A stretch of DNA of 64,000 bases from Streptomyces malachitofuscus (GTDB taxonomy: Bacteria; Actinomycetota; Actinomycetes; Streptomycetales; Streptomycetaceae): contig NZ_BMUF01000002.1 of NCBI RefSeq assembly GCF_014650055.1, forward strand, positions 434,001-498,000, given 5' to 3'. The notes below the pieces were generated by a model, which did not search any database, was not told the origin of the DNA, and saw only the letters and a list, made by a program, of their open reading frames with translations. The translations under genes and the position numbers were made by a program. Each line of letters opens with the position of its first letter. Position 1 is the first letter of the stretch. Shown here in pieces: positions 49,894 to 58,642 of this stretch.

Positions 49894-49975
49894 AACGATC
49901 TCCCCGATCCTCTGCGATCCCCCGGGCCCCGCGGCTAGCGTGACCGCCGGAATCACCACAGAACGGGGGACGTTG

Positions 49976-50581
49976 ATGCCGAAATTCCGTCGTGCCTTGG
50001 CCTGGCTCGTCGACTTCGCGCTGGTCGTGGCGCTGGCCTCGGCGCTCGCGGTGCTCACCTTCCAGCGGATATCCGCGCTCGTCACCGACGTGCCCGAACT
50101 CGCCGCCCGCGGCGGCTTCGACCTGCTGACCTCGCGCGGCGACGTGGTCGACGCCTCCGAGGGCCTCGGCCTGTCCCTGTGGGACAAGTCGGTGCTCTAC
50201 GTCGAGCAGGCCTTCGGGCTGCTGATCGTCGCGACGTTCCTCTACCAGTGGGTGTGCCTCGCCCTCGCCGGGCGCACGGTCGGCAAGGCGCTGACCGGAC
50301 TGAAGGTCACCCCGCGGATGCCCGGCCGGGCGGCGCTCAGGGCGGCGGTGACCACGGCCACGGACGTCGCCGTGTACGCCGTGGCCTGCGTCCTGCTGGT
50401 GGAGGGCCAGATCGCGCTGTCGGTCCTGGTGTGGGCGGTCGCGGTGGCCCTCTTCCTGTTCAACGCGCTGCCGGTGCTGGGTCCCGCGCGCCGCTCCCTC
50501 GCCGACCGGGTGGCGGGCACCGCCGTGACCGGCCTCGGCCTCAGCAGGCCCGACGCCACGCATCCAGTTCGTACCGCTTGA
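49976..50581 (+). CDS. RDD-family membrane protein
   Basis: 201 residues with three to four membrane helices. RDD signature residues: basic RRALAWLVDFALVVALA at the start (Arg, Asp) and GRTVGKALTGLKV (about 99-111), typical of the family; the end has RRSLADRVAGTAV. Function of RDD proteins is mostly unknown (some act in ion transport). ATG 49976 has GGGGGA upstream and TAGCGT at 49936-49941 may be its -10. Its 3' end overlaps the convergent GH114 gene by 41 bases. Confidence 0.88.
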   Translation: MPKFRRALAWLVDFALVVALASALAVLTFQRISALVTDVPELAARGGFDLLTSRGDVVDASEGLGLSLWDKSVLYVEQAFGLLIVATFLYQWVCLALAGRTVGKALTGLKVTPRMPGRAALRAAVTTATDVAVYAVACVLLVEGQIALSVLVWAVAVALFLFNALPVLGPARRSLADRVAGTAVTGLGLSRPDATHPVRTA

Positions 50582-51329
50582 GCAGCGAACTCAGCTTCAG
50601 GCGCCGGGAGTCGGCGCAGAAGCGGCCGGTGGGCAGCTCGTACTCGACGTGGAAGACCGCCTTGTCCGCCTCGACGAACGGGGTCAGCGCGTCGCACTCG
50701 CCGTACTGGGCGCACTGCTCGTTGACCGCGAAGTCGAAGTCGCCGACCAGCTCCGGGATCTGGCCGAGGTCGTTCTTCAGCCCGACGGACAGTCCCCGCT
50801 CATGGGCGAGCCGGGCCACGAGGCGGTTGTAGCGCAGCTGGTCGCCGGCGGTGAGCGGGAAGCCGGTGCGGTTGCGGTAGCCGTCCATGTTGTCCGGCTC
50901 CACCGCGTCGAAGCCCTTGTCGCGGCACATGTCGAGGCGCCGCGCCATGAGCGGCTCCAGCACGTCGGTCCGGCGGATGTCGAGCCATCGCTCGCCCTCC
51001 CAGCCGTTGCCCCGGCCGATCACCGCCCTCGGGAAGTCGTCGGCGTCCGGGCGGAAGTCCTCCCAGGCGCCGGTGGAGAGGTAGCAGATGACCTTGCGGC
51101 CGTCGCGGTGCAGCTTCGCGACCGTGTCCGCGGAGTGGTCGAAGCCGTCGATGTCGTAGACCGGGACATCGACGGAGGTGTCGAGCCGCCCGCTGAGCTG
51201 CCACTGCCAGGCCGTGCCCGGCCGGGGCCGCCAGCGGTCACCGGGCGGCGCCTTCGCGTCGGACCCCGGCGCGGTGGTGCAGGCCGCCAGCAGGGCGAGC
51301 AGCATGAGAAGCAGGGACGGTCGTCGCAC
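50541..51329 (-). CDS. GH114-like endo-alpha-1,4-polygalactosaminidase lipoprotein
   Basis: 262 residues. Lipobox LLALLAACTT (Cys about 17). The TIM-barrel glycosidase fold shows WQWQLSGRLD, VYDIDGFDHS, KVICYLSTGAWEDFRPD, WLDIRR, and the acidic active-site segment FDAVEPDNMDGY (about 144-155) with the expected Asp/Glu pair. Related enzymes cut galactosaminogalactan-like polymers. Surface-anchored. GTG 51329 is chosen because GGAGG is seven bases upstream and the signal peptide then begins directly; the longer frame adds a Gly/Pro-rich part. Confidence 0.87.
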   Translation of the reverse strand: MRRPSLLLMLLALLAACTTAPGSDAKAPPGDRWRPRPGTAWQWQLSGRLDTSVDVPVYDIDGFDHSADTVAKLHRDGRKVICYLSTGAWEDFRPDADDFPRAVIGRGNGWEGERWLDIRRTDVLEPLMARRLDMCRDKGFDAVEPDNMDGYRNRTGFPLTAGDQLRYNRLVARLAHERGLSVGLKNDLGQIPELVGDFDFAVNEQCAQYGECDALTPFVEADKAVFHVEYELPTGRFCADSRRLKLSSLLKRYELDAWRRAC

Positions 51330-51633
51330 CGGGCGTCCTCCAGGGGGACGGGCGGCGGCGTGGCCGCCGCACAGGGACTTCAAGGATGATCATGACCGCC
51401 CGGCGGTGCGCCGAGGGGGTCCCGGACATGGCCGGGACGTCAACCGAAGGTGAACCCCCGCAGGAATGAGCGGACGCACATACGCGCGTACCCTCGTCCC
51501 GAGTGTTCGCCGCACCGGGGAAGGCCCCGGCGGGACCGCACCCGCACAGCGCGATTAGGGTCGGCTGCCGGGCCCGGTCGACCCACACCTTTCGGCCACA
51601 GCAACTTCACATCGGAAGCGAGATTTCACCACC
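51330..51633. other. 304-bp intergenic region upstream of pepA
   Basis: Divergent promoter region for the GH114 lipoprotein and pepA. A TAGGGT possible -10 lies at 51556-51561 on the plus strand, without a clear -35. No coding frame of quality, no repeats of the dispersed families. Confidence 0.5.
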
Positions 51634-53175
51634 GTGACTGCTCTCACTCTCAGCACCGCCGCGGTCCCCGGCCTGCGGGCCGACGCGATCGTCATCGGTG
51701 TCGCCAAGGGCTCTGCCGCCAAGCCCGCAGGCCCGGTCGTCGCACCGGGCGCCGAGGCCGTGGACCAGGCGTACGACGGCAGGCTCGCCGGCGTCCTGGA
51801 GACCCTCGGCGCGTCCGGTGCCGAGGGCGAGGTGACGAAGCTCCCCGCGCCGGCCGGCTTCAAGGCGCCGCTCGTGGTGGCGGTGGGCCTCGGCGCCCAG
51901 CCCGAGAAGGACTCCGGCTACGACGCCGAGGCGCTGCGCAAGGCGGCCGGTGTGGCCGCCCGCGCCCTCGCCGGCACCAAGAAGGCCGCGTTCGCGCTGC
52001 CCCTGGCGGACGCGGCGGACGCCGGCGCGGTCGCGGAGGGCGTGCTGCTCGGCGCGTACTCCTTCGACGCCTACAAGGAGAACGGCGGCTCCGCCGAGAA
52101 CGGCAAGAACGGCAAGGGCCCGCTCGCCGAGGCGGCGCTGCTGGGCGGCAAGCCCCGCGACAAGGCGTACAAGGCCGCCGTCGCGCGTGCCACCGCCGTC
52201 GCCGAGGAGCTCAACCGTGCCCGCGACCTGATCAACACCCCGCCGAACGACCTCGACCCGGAGGCGTTCGCGGCCATCGCCCAGGCGGCGGCCAAGGAGC
52301 ACGGCATCAAGGTGCAGGTACTCGACGAGAAGGCTCTCACCAAGGGCGGCTACGGCGGCATCCTCGGCGTCGGCGCCGGGTCGGCGTCCGGGCCGCGTCT
52401 GGTGAAGCTGTCGTACACCTCGTCCAAGGCGAAGAAGCACCTCGCCCTCGTCGGCAAGGGCATCACCTACGACTCGGGCGGCATCTCGCTGAAGCCGGCC
52501 GGCCACAACGAGACGATGAAGTGCGACATGAGCGGTGCCGCCGCCGTGTTCGCCGCGGTCGTCGCCGCCGCCCGCCTGGGCCTGGAGGTCAACGTCACCG
52601 GCTGGCTGGCGCTGGCCGAGAACATGCCGTCCGGCTCGGCGACGCGCCCGGGCGACGTGCTGCGCATGTTCAGCGGCAAGACCGTGGAGGTGCTCAACAC
52701 CGACGCCGAGGGCCGTCTCGTCCTCGCGGACGCGCTGTGGGCCGCCTCGCAGGAGAAGCCGGACGCGATCGTGGACGTCGCGACCCTGACCGGCGCGATG
52801 GTGCTGGCGCTGGGCAACCGCACGTTCGGGATCATGGCGAACGACGACGCGTTCCGTTCCGCGGTGCACGAGGCCGCCGAGGAAGCGGGCGAGCCGGCCT
52901 GGCAGATGCCGCTGCCGGAGCACCTGCGCAAGGGGATGGACTCGGCCACGGCCGACATCGCCAACATGGGTGAGCGGATGGGCGGCGGGCTGGTCGCCGG
53001 CCTGTTCCTGCGCGAGTTCGTCGGCGAGGGCATCACCTGGGCGCACATCGACATCGCGGGCCCGGCCTTCAACGAAAGCGGTCCTTTCGGGTACACGCCC
53101 AAGGGCGGTACGGGCTCGGCGGTGCGCACCCTGGTCCGCCTCGCGGAGCGGGCCGCCGCCGGCGACCTGAGCTGA
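51634..53175 (+). CDS. pepA: Leucyl aminopeptidase (M17)
   Basis: 513 residues. Dinuclear zinc peptidase; a beta/alpha N-domain and the catalytic C-domain with VGKGITYDSGGISLKP (about 272-287, Lys/Asp ligands), MKCDMSGAAAVFAA, and the M17 signature NTDAEGRLVLADAL (about 353-366) with Asp and Glu metal ligands and the Arg. Releases N-terminal residues in cytosolic peptide turnover. GTG 51634 with GGAAGCGAG upstream. A terminator follows before lpd. Confidence 0.96.
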   Translation: MTALTLSTAAVPGLRADAIVIGVAKGSAAKPAGPVVAPGAEAVDQAYDGRLAGVLETLGASGAEGEVTKLPAPAGFKAPLVVAVGLGAQPEKDSGYDAEALRKAAGVAARALAGTKKAAFALPLADAADAGAVAEGVLLGAYSFDAYKENGGSAENGKNGKGPLAEAALLGGKPRDKAYKAAVARATAVAEELNRARDLINTPPNDLDPEAFAAIAQAAAKEHGIKVQVLDEKALTKGGYGGILGVGAGSASGPRLVKLSYTSSKAKKHLALVGKGITYDSGGISLKPAGHNETMKCDMSGAAAVFAAVVAAARLGLEVNVTGWLALAENMPSGSATRPGDVLRMFSGKTVEVLNTDAEGRLVLADALWAASQEKPDAIVDVATLTGAMVLALGNRTFGIMANDDAFRSAVHEAAEEAGEPAWQMPLPEHLRKGMDSATADIANMGERMGGGLVAGLFLREFVGEGITWAHIDIAGPAFNESGPFGYTPKGGTGSAVRTLVRLAERAAAGDLS

Positions 53176-53190
53176 CGCTCCTTCGGACGG

Positions 53191-53223
53191 CGGGGCCTCG
53201 CGCGCGGGTAGGGCGAGGCCCCG
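53191..53223 (+). terminator. Hairpin after pepA
   Basis: Perfect 11-base arms cggggcctcgc (53191-53201) and gcgaggccccg (53213-53223), 11-base loop, 15 bases past the pepA stop. Confidence 0.75.
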
Positions 53224-53402
53224 TCACCGGAAGTGGGACGTCTCACACCACGGCCCCGCGTCTCGTACCGCCCCGACAAGTGCGAGGATAGGGCTCGGCA
53301 GGACAGGGCCCCACCTAAGGGCCGAGAACAATGAGCGGCCGGACACCAGCCGCCGACCGGTCACTGGAGACCGGCGTGGCGCACATGCATGGAGGACGTG
53401 AC

Positions 53403-54791
53403 GTGGCGAACGACGCCAGCACCGTTTTCGACCTAGTGATCCTCGGCGGTGGCAGCGGTGGTTACGCCGCGGCCCTGCGCGGGGCGCAGCTGGGCCTGGA
53501 CGTCGCCCTGATCGAGAAGGACAAGGTCGGCGGTACCTGCCTGCACCGAGGATGCATCCCCACCAAAGCCCTGCTGCACGCCGGCGAGATCGCCGACCAG
53601 GCCCGCGAGAGCGAGGCGGTCGGTGTCAAGGCGACCTTCGAGGGCATCGACATCGCGGGCGTCCACAAGTACAAGGACGGAGTCATCTCCGGTCTGTACA
53701 AGGGCCTGCAGGGTCTCGTCGCCTCCCGCAAGGTGACGTACATCGAGGGTGAGGGCCGGCTGTCCTCCCCGACCTCCGTGGACGTGAACGGTCAGCGCAT
53801 CCAGGGCCGCCACATCCTGCTCGCGACCGGTTCCGTGCCGAAGTCGCTGCCGGGCCTGAACATCGACGGCGACCGGATCATCTCCTCCGACCACGCCCTC
53901 GTCCTGGACCGCGTGCCGAAGTCCGCGATCATCCTGGGCGGCGGTGTCATCGGCGTCGAGTTCGCCTCCGCGTGGAAGTCGTTCGGCACCGAGGTGACGA
54001 TCGTCGAGGGTCTGAAGCACCTCGTCCCGGTGGAGGACGAGAACTCCTCCAAGCTGCTGGAGCGCGCGTTCCGCAAGCGCGGCATCAAGTTCAACCTGGG
54101 CACCTTCTTCCAGAAGGCGGAGTACACCCAGGACGGCGTCAAGGTCACCCTCGCCGACGGCAAGGAGTTCGAGGCCGAGATCCTGCTCGTCGCCATCGGC
54201 CGCGGCCCGGTCTCCCAGGGCCTGGGCTACGAGGAGGCCGGGGTCGCCATGGACCGCGGCTACGTCCTCGTCGACGAGTACATGCGCACCAACGTTCCGA
54301 CCATCTCCGCCGTCGGCGACCTGGTCCCGACCCTCCAGCTCGCGCACGTCGGCTTCGCGGAGGGCATCCTGGTGGCGGAGCGGCTGGCCGGTCTGAAGAC
54401 CGTCCCGATCGACTACGACGGCGTCCCCCGGGTGACCTACTGCCACCCCGAGGTCGCCTCCGTGGGCATCACCGAGGCCAAGGCCAAGGAGATCTACGGT
54501 GCGGACAAGGTCGTCGCCCTGAAGTACAACCTGGCGGGCAACGGCAGGAGCAAGATCCTCCAGACCGCGGGCGAGATCAAGCTCGTCCAGGTCAAGGACG
54601 GTGCGGTGGTCGGCGTCCACATGGTCGGCGACCGCATGGGCGAGCAGGTCGGCGAGGCCCAGCTGATCTACAACTGGGAGGCGCTGCCGGCCGAGGTCGC
54701 CCAGCTGATCCACGCCCACCCGACGCAGAGCGAGGCGCTCGGCGAGGCCCACCTGGCCCTGGCCGGAAAGCCCCTCCACGCGCACGACTGA
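53403..54791 (+). CDS. lpd: Dihydrolipoyl dehydrogenase (E3)
   Basis: 462 residues. FAD-binding LVILGGGSGGYAAALRGAQLG (from about residue 11), redox-active disulfide GGTCLHRGCIPTKALLH (Cys pair about 43 and 48), NAD-binding ILGGGVIGVEFASAW (about 178-192), and the C-terminal HAHPTQSEALGEAH with the active-site His (about 442-455). It reoxidises the lipoyl groups of E2. GTG 53403 with GGAGG seven bases upstream is preferred over upstream ATGs that give no homologous residues. 61 bases before the E2 gene. Confidence 0.97.
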   Translation: MANDASTVFDLVILGGGSGGYAAALRGAQLGLDVALIEKDKVGGTCLHRGCIPTKALLHAGEIADQARESEAVGVKATFEGIDIAGVHKYKDGVISGLYKGLQGLVASRKVTYIEGEGRLSSPTSVDVNGQRIQGRHILLATGSVPKSLPGLNIDGDRIISSDHALVLDRVPKSAIILGGGVIGVEFASAWKSFGTEVTIVEGLKHLVPVEDENSSKLLERAFRKRGIKFNLGTFFQKAEYTQDGVKVTLADGKEFEAEILLVAIGRGPVSQGLGYEEAGVAMDRGYVLVDEYMRTNVPTISAVGDLVPTLQLAHVGFAEGILVAERLAGLKTVPIDYDGVPRVTYCHPEVASVGITEAKAKEIYGADKVVALKYNLAGNGRSKILQTAGEIKLVQVKDGAVVGVHMVGDRMGEQVGEAQLIYNWEALPAEVAQLIHAHPTQSEALGEAHLALAGKPLHAHD

Positions 54792-54852
54792 CGCCCTCAG
54801 TCACCGGGCGCGACGACACAGACTTCCGCACTTCTAAGGAGCAACCGAAACC

Positions 54853-56640
54853 ATGGCGGTTTCCGTAACCCTTCCGGCGCTCGGCGAGAGCGTCACCGAG
54901 GGCACTGTCACCCGCTGGCTGAAGGCCGAGGGCGAGCGCGTCGAGGCCGACGAGCCGCTGCTCGAGGTCTCCACCGACAAGGTCGACACCGAGATTCCCG
55001 CACCCGCCTCCGGCGTGCTGTCCTCCATCAAGGTCGCCGAGGACGAGACCGTCGAGGTCGGCGCCGAGCTGGCCCTGATCGACGACGGCAGCGGCGCCCC
55101 CGCGGCCACCGAGGCCCCCGCGGCCGAGCAGGCGGCCCCGCCGGCCCCCGCGCCGGAGCCGCAGGCCCAGCCGTCCACCGAACAGCCCGCCCCGGCTCCG
55201 GCGCCCAGCGCCGAGGCCGCGGCCGGCGGCGGCTCCGCGCAGGGCACGGACGTGGTCCTGCCGGCGCTCGGCGAGTCCGTCACCGAGGGCACCGTCACCC
55301 GCTGGCTGAAGTCGGTCGGTGACACCGTCGAGGCCGACGAGCCGCTGCTGGAGGTGTCGACGGACAAGGTCGACACCGAGATCCCCGCCCCCGCGTCCGG
55401 CACGCTGCTGGAGATCGTGGTCGGCGAGGACGAGACGGCCGAGGTCGGCGCCAAGCTCGCCGTCATCGGCGAGGCCGGTGCCGCTCCGGCCGCCGCGCCC
55501 GCCCCGGCCGCCCACGAGGCCCCGGCGCAGCCCGAGCCCGCCCCGGCTCCGGCCGCCCCGGCGCCCGCCCCCACCCCGGCGCCCGCTCCCACCCCGGCTC
55601 CTGCCCCGGCTCCGCAGCAGGCCGCCCCGGCGCCTGCTCCGGCCCCGGCCCCGGCCCCGGCCCCGCAGGCTCCCGCGGCTCCGGCCCCGGCTGCCGCCCA
55701 GGCCACGGACGAGGGCGCCTACGTGACCCCGCTGGTGCGCAAGCTCGCCGCCGAGAACGGCGTCGACCTGTCCACCGTCAAGGGCACCGGCGTCGGCGGC
55801 CGCATCCGCAAGCAGGACGTCATCGCCGCCGCCGAGGCCGCGAAGGCCGCCGCTCCGGCTCCGGCCGCCGCCCCCGCCGCGCCCGCCGCGAAGAAGGCCC
55901 CCGTCCTGGAGGCCTCCCCGCTGCGCGGCCAGACCGTGAAGATGCCGCGGATCCGCAAGGTCATCGGCGACAACATGGTCAAGGCCCTGCACGAGCAGGC
56001 CCAGCTGTCCTCGGTGGTCGAGGTCGACGTCACCCGTCTGATGAAGCTGCGCGCCCGCGCCAAGGACGCGTTCGCGGCCCGTGAGGGCGTCAAGCTCTCC
56101 CCGATGCCGTTCTTCGTCAAGGCCGCGGCCCAGGCGCTGAAGGCCCACGCGCCGATCAACGCCAAGATCAACGAGGCCGAGGGGACCATCACCTACTTCG
56201 ACACCGAGAACATCGGTATCGCGGTGGACTCCGAGAAGGGCCTGATGACCCCGGTCATCAAGAACGCCGGTGACCTCAACCTGGCCGGCATCGCCAAGGC
56301 CACGGCGGAGCTGGCGGGCAAGGTCCGCGGCAACAAGATCACCCCGGACGAGCTGTCCGGCGCGACCTTCACCATCAGCAACACCGGTTCGCGCGGCGCG
56401 CTGTTCGACACGATCATCGTGCCCCCGGGCCAGGTCGCGATCCTCGGCATCGGCGCCACGGTGAAGCGTCCGGCCGTCATCGAGACGGAGGAGGGCACGG
56501 TCATCGGCGTCCGCGACATGACCTACCTGACCCTCTCCTACGACCACCGCCTGGTGGACGGTGCCGACGCGGCCCGTTACCTGACGGCGGTCAAGGCGAT
56601 CCTGGAGGCCGGCGAGTTCGAGGTCGAGCTCGGCCTGTAG
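54853..56640 (+). CDS. sucB: 2-oxoacid dehydrogenase E2 (dihydrolipoyl acyltransferase), two lipoyl domains
   Basis: 595 residues. Two near-identical lipoyl domains (about 3-77 and 133-208), each with [12 protein letters not shown] where the lysine is lipoylated; Ala/Pro-rich linkers; a peripheral-subunit binding domain ([20 protein letters not shown]..., about 291-325); and the catalytic core with [15 protein letters not shown] (about 565-579). Annotated as SucB in relatives, but in actinobacteria one E2 often serves both pyruvate and 2-oxoglutarate dehydrogenase. With lpd before it and aceE nearby, a pyruvate role is likely. AAGGAG before the ATG. Confidence 0.95.
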   Translation: MAVSVTLPALGESVTEGTVTRWLKAEGERVEADEPLLEVSTDKVDTEIPAPASGVLSSIKVAEDETVEVGAELALIDDGSGAPAATEAPAAEQAAPPAPAPEPQAQPSTEQPAPAPAPSAEAAAGGGSAQGTDVVLPALGESVTEGTVTRWLKSVGDTVEADEPLLEVSTDKVDTEIPAPASGTLLEIVVGEDETAEVGAKLAVIGEAGAAPAAAPAPAAHEAPAQPEPAPAPAAPAPAPTPAPAPTPAPAPAPQQAAPAPAPAPAPAPAPQAPAAPAPAAAQATDEGAYVTPLVRKLAAENGVDLSTVKGTGVGGRIRKQDVIAAAEAAKAAAPAPAAAPAAPAAKKAPVLEASPLRGQTVKMPRIRKVIGDNMVKALHEQAQLSSVVEVDVTRLMKLRARAKDAFAAREGVKLSPMPFFVKAAAQALKAHAPINAKINEAEGTITYFDTENIGIAVDSEKGLMTPVIKNAGDLNLAGIAKATAELAGKVRGNKITPDELSGATFTISNTGSRGALFDTIIVPPGQVAILGIGATVKRPAVIETEEGTVIGVRDMTYLTLSYDHRLVDGADAARYLTAVKAILEAGEFEVELGL

Positions 56641-56664
56641 GCGTCAGCCGTCGAGGCATACGTC

Positions 56665-56699
56665 GGTGCCCCCACCCGGAGTTCGCGGGTGGGGGCACC
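56665..56699. terminator. Bidirectional hairpin between E2 and collagen-like genes
   Basis: Perfect 14-base arms ggtgcccccacccg (56665-56678) and its complement (56686-56699), loop gagttcg. Confidence 0.88.
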
Positions 56700-56740
56700 T
56701 GCGTGTGGGGCGTGGACCCGTGGTTTTCGAACGGCGGGGG

Positions 56741-57337
56741 TCAGGCCGGCGGCTGCGGGCTGACCGGGGTCCACGGGGCGTTGCACACGAGCTGGTTGCC
56801 GGGGACGTTGCAGAACGTCTCGACCACCGCGCCGGTGGTGGTGATCACCTGGACGTTCAGGGTGTTCCCCTGCTCGGTCACCGTGATGGTGCAGGCGTTC
56901 GTCGGGGCGTTCTGGTTGTCCGACAGGTTCGACCACGTGTACATGCCCGGGTTCGGCTGGAGGCCCCGGGTGCCGACCCTGATGTCACTGTCGGGGTTGA
57001 TGATTCCGGTGTACTGCTGCGAGCCGCGGTTGTAGCTGTCGATGCTCACACACGGCCCGGCGGGTCCAGAGGGACCGGCGGGCCCGGGAGGACCGGCGGG
57101 CCCGGGAGGACCGGCGGGCCCGGGAGGACCGGGCTCGCCCTTGCAGGGGTCGTGGTGGCCGTAGCCGCACTTGCCGGGGTCGGGGCCGTCCCAGCCGAGG
57201 CCGGGGGCCGCCGCGACACCGGCCGGCGAAACGCCGACCAGTGCGACGGCGAAGATCATCGCGCCGCCCAGTCGGAGACCGTGTCGTCGGGCCGAGACTC
57301 GCGGGCGCGAGGGTCTGGGCCATTTGGCTCGCATCAT
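56741..57337 (-). CDS. Exported collagen-like protein
   Basis: 198 residues. Signal peptide (about 1-45, ending GVAAAPG), a short Cys-containing segment (CGYGHHDPC), then nine Gly-X-Y triplets rich in proline (GEPGPPGPAGPPGPAGPPGP and onward, about 68-95), and a C-terminal 100-residue beta-like domain with two more Cys pairs. Bacterial collagen-like proteins form triple helices; the Cys residues could lock trimers. No sortase motif is visible, so it is presumably released or held by its end domain. ATG 57337 (double ATG). Confidence 0.88.
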   Translation of the reverse strand: MMRAKWPRPSRPRVSARRHGLRLGGAMIFAVALVGVSPAGVAAAPGLGWDGPDPGKCGYGHHDPCKGEPGPPGPAGPPGPAGPPGPAGPSGPAGPCVSIDSYNRGSQQYTGIINPDSDIRVGTRGLQPNPGMYTWSNLSDNQNAPTNACTITVTEQGNTLNVQVITTTGAVVETFCNVPGNQLVCNAPWTPVSPQPPA

Positions 57338-57598
57338 CGTCGTTCCTGTCCCGTCCGATCCGAGGGAAAAATTGCAGGATCATCTTTGGAACGGACGACT
57401 CATCCGTGGCGCGCGACACGCATCAGCGGTCAGATGATCACACAAAGCCACCTGGTCGGCGCAGCGAGGACGGCGTGTAAGTCTCGTCTCACCTGGGCGA
57501 AAGCGCCCCTGTGCGCCCCTCCGGCGTGGGCCGACGGCCGTATTGTCTAAGCGTCAAAGCCCCCCGGGGGCCTGTGGGCCCCTTCCTAAGGAGCCCTC

Positions 57599-58222
57599 AT
57601 GACCGCGCCCGTCGTCCACTCGCTGCGCGAACAGATCCGCGAGCACATCCTGGAAGGGATCATCAGCGGACGATGGAAGCCGGGCGAGCGGATCGTGGAG
57701 CGGCGGATCGCGACGGAGCTGGAGGTCAGCCAGACGCCCGTCCGGGAGGCGCTGCGTGAGCTGGAGTCCCTGCGGCTGATCGAGTCGGCGCCGAACAAGG
57801 GCGTGCGGGTGCGGAATCTGACGGCCGCCGACCTGGAGGAGAGCTACCCCGTCCGGGCCGGTCTGGAGGCGATCGCGGCGGAGCTGGCGGCGGGGCGGCT
57901 GGCGGAGGACTGCTCCGCACTGGAGCCTCACGTCGCCGCGCTGTACGAGGCGGACCGGATGTCGGACGGGACCGGACAGGTGCGGCACACGGTGGCGTTC
58001 CACCGGGAGCTGGTGCGGGCCGCGGGCAACTCGGTACTGCTGCACACGTGGGAGGGGCTGGGGATCGAGGTGTTCACGGCGCTGTCGATACGGTGGCTGG
58101 GGACGGTGCAGCAGTCGTACGCGGAGGAGCACGAGGAGCTGGTGGCGGCGTTCCGTCGCCGCGACCCGCGGATCGCGGAACTGGTGAAGGCGCATGTGCT
58201 CGGGTGCGCGCCGCGGGCGTAG
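57599..58222 (+). CDS. GntR-family regulator, FCD/PdhR-like
   Basis: 207 residues. N-terminal winged helix with ERIVERRIATELEVSQTPVREALRELE region (about 28-58), and an all-helical FCD effector domain with conserved VRHTVAFHRELVRAAGN (about 128-144, metal-binding Asp/His positions) and an EEHEELVAAFRRRD acidic segment. The group includes PdhR and LldR, which sense pyruvate or lactate. It is 420 bases upstream of aceE, whose promoter bears a palindrome, making it the prime candidate regulator of that gene. AAGGAG before ATG. Confidence 0.9.
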   Translation: MTAPVVHSLREQIREHILEGIISGRWKPGERIVERRIATELEVSQTPVREALRELESLRLIESAPNKGVRVRNLTAADLEESYPVRAGLEAIAAELAAGRLAEDCSALEPHVAALYEADRMSDGTGQVRHTVAFHRELVRAAGNSVLLHTWEGLGIEVFTALSIRWLGTVQQSYAEEHEELVAAFRRRDPRIAELVKAHVLGCAPRA

Positions 58223-58229
58223 GCTCCGC

Positions 58230-58345
58230 GGTTGTGGGGGGGGCTCCGCCCCCCCAGACTCCCTTTTCGCGCCCACGCGGCGGAGCCGCAAATCGACACA
58301 GCCCCGCGCCCCTGAAGGGGCGCGGGGAACTGCGCGATCAAGCCC
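58230..58345. repeat. Dispersed repeat cluster after the GntR gene
   Basis: Contains gggggggctccgcccccccagactcccttttcgcg-type module and the hairpin ccccgcgcccctgaaggggcgcgggg, followed by aactgcgcgatcaagccc, matching the copies at 48.1-48.25 kb. Remaining 58346-58505 is unremarkable apart from gaggt/acctc dyad (58482-58501 region). Confidence 0.7.
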
Positions 58346-58505
58346 CACCGGGCCGCGGCCGCCACACCTCCGAAGCACCCGTGCTCGAACGCGCCATACA
58401 AGCCTCACCTGCGCAAACAACCCCCAGAGGCAGTCACCCCGTGCCACCGTCGGAGACACCCCGTGCCGACTTTCTCGTGATCAAGAGGTTTTGGACCTCA
58501 ACCCT

Positions 58506-58535
58506 TTGATCGATCATCGATCAGGGAGTTATTGT
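58506..58535 (+). promoter_or_regulatory. aceE promoter with 17-bp palindromic operator
   Basis: TTGATC (58506-58511), 18-base spacer, TATTGT (58530-58535) fit a vegetative promoter. TGATCGATCATCGATCA (58507-58523) is a palindrome except for its central base, and overlaps the -35 and half the spacer. Binding there would block RNA polymerase. The 5' UTR would be about 100 bases. Confidence 0.6.
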
Positions 58536-58642
58536 CGCCAGCGGACTTCCACCGAAGTCCCAGCCCTGTCCTGCCAAAGACCAAGGGCACCCCCGAACCC
58601 TTACCGATGAGGGAACCCCCTTCGACTGAGGAAGGCGGCGAC

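Noticed and set aside
53331..53402. Upstream ATG starts for lpd (53331 and 53388)
   Set aside because: The added residues have no dehydrogenase character and GTG 53403 has an ideal GGAGG at seven bases.
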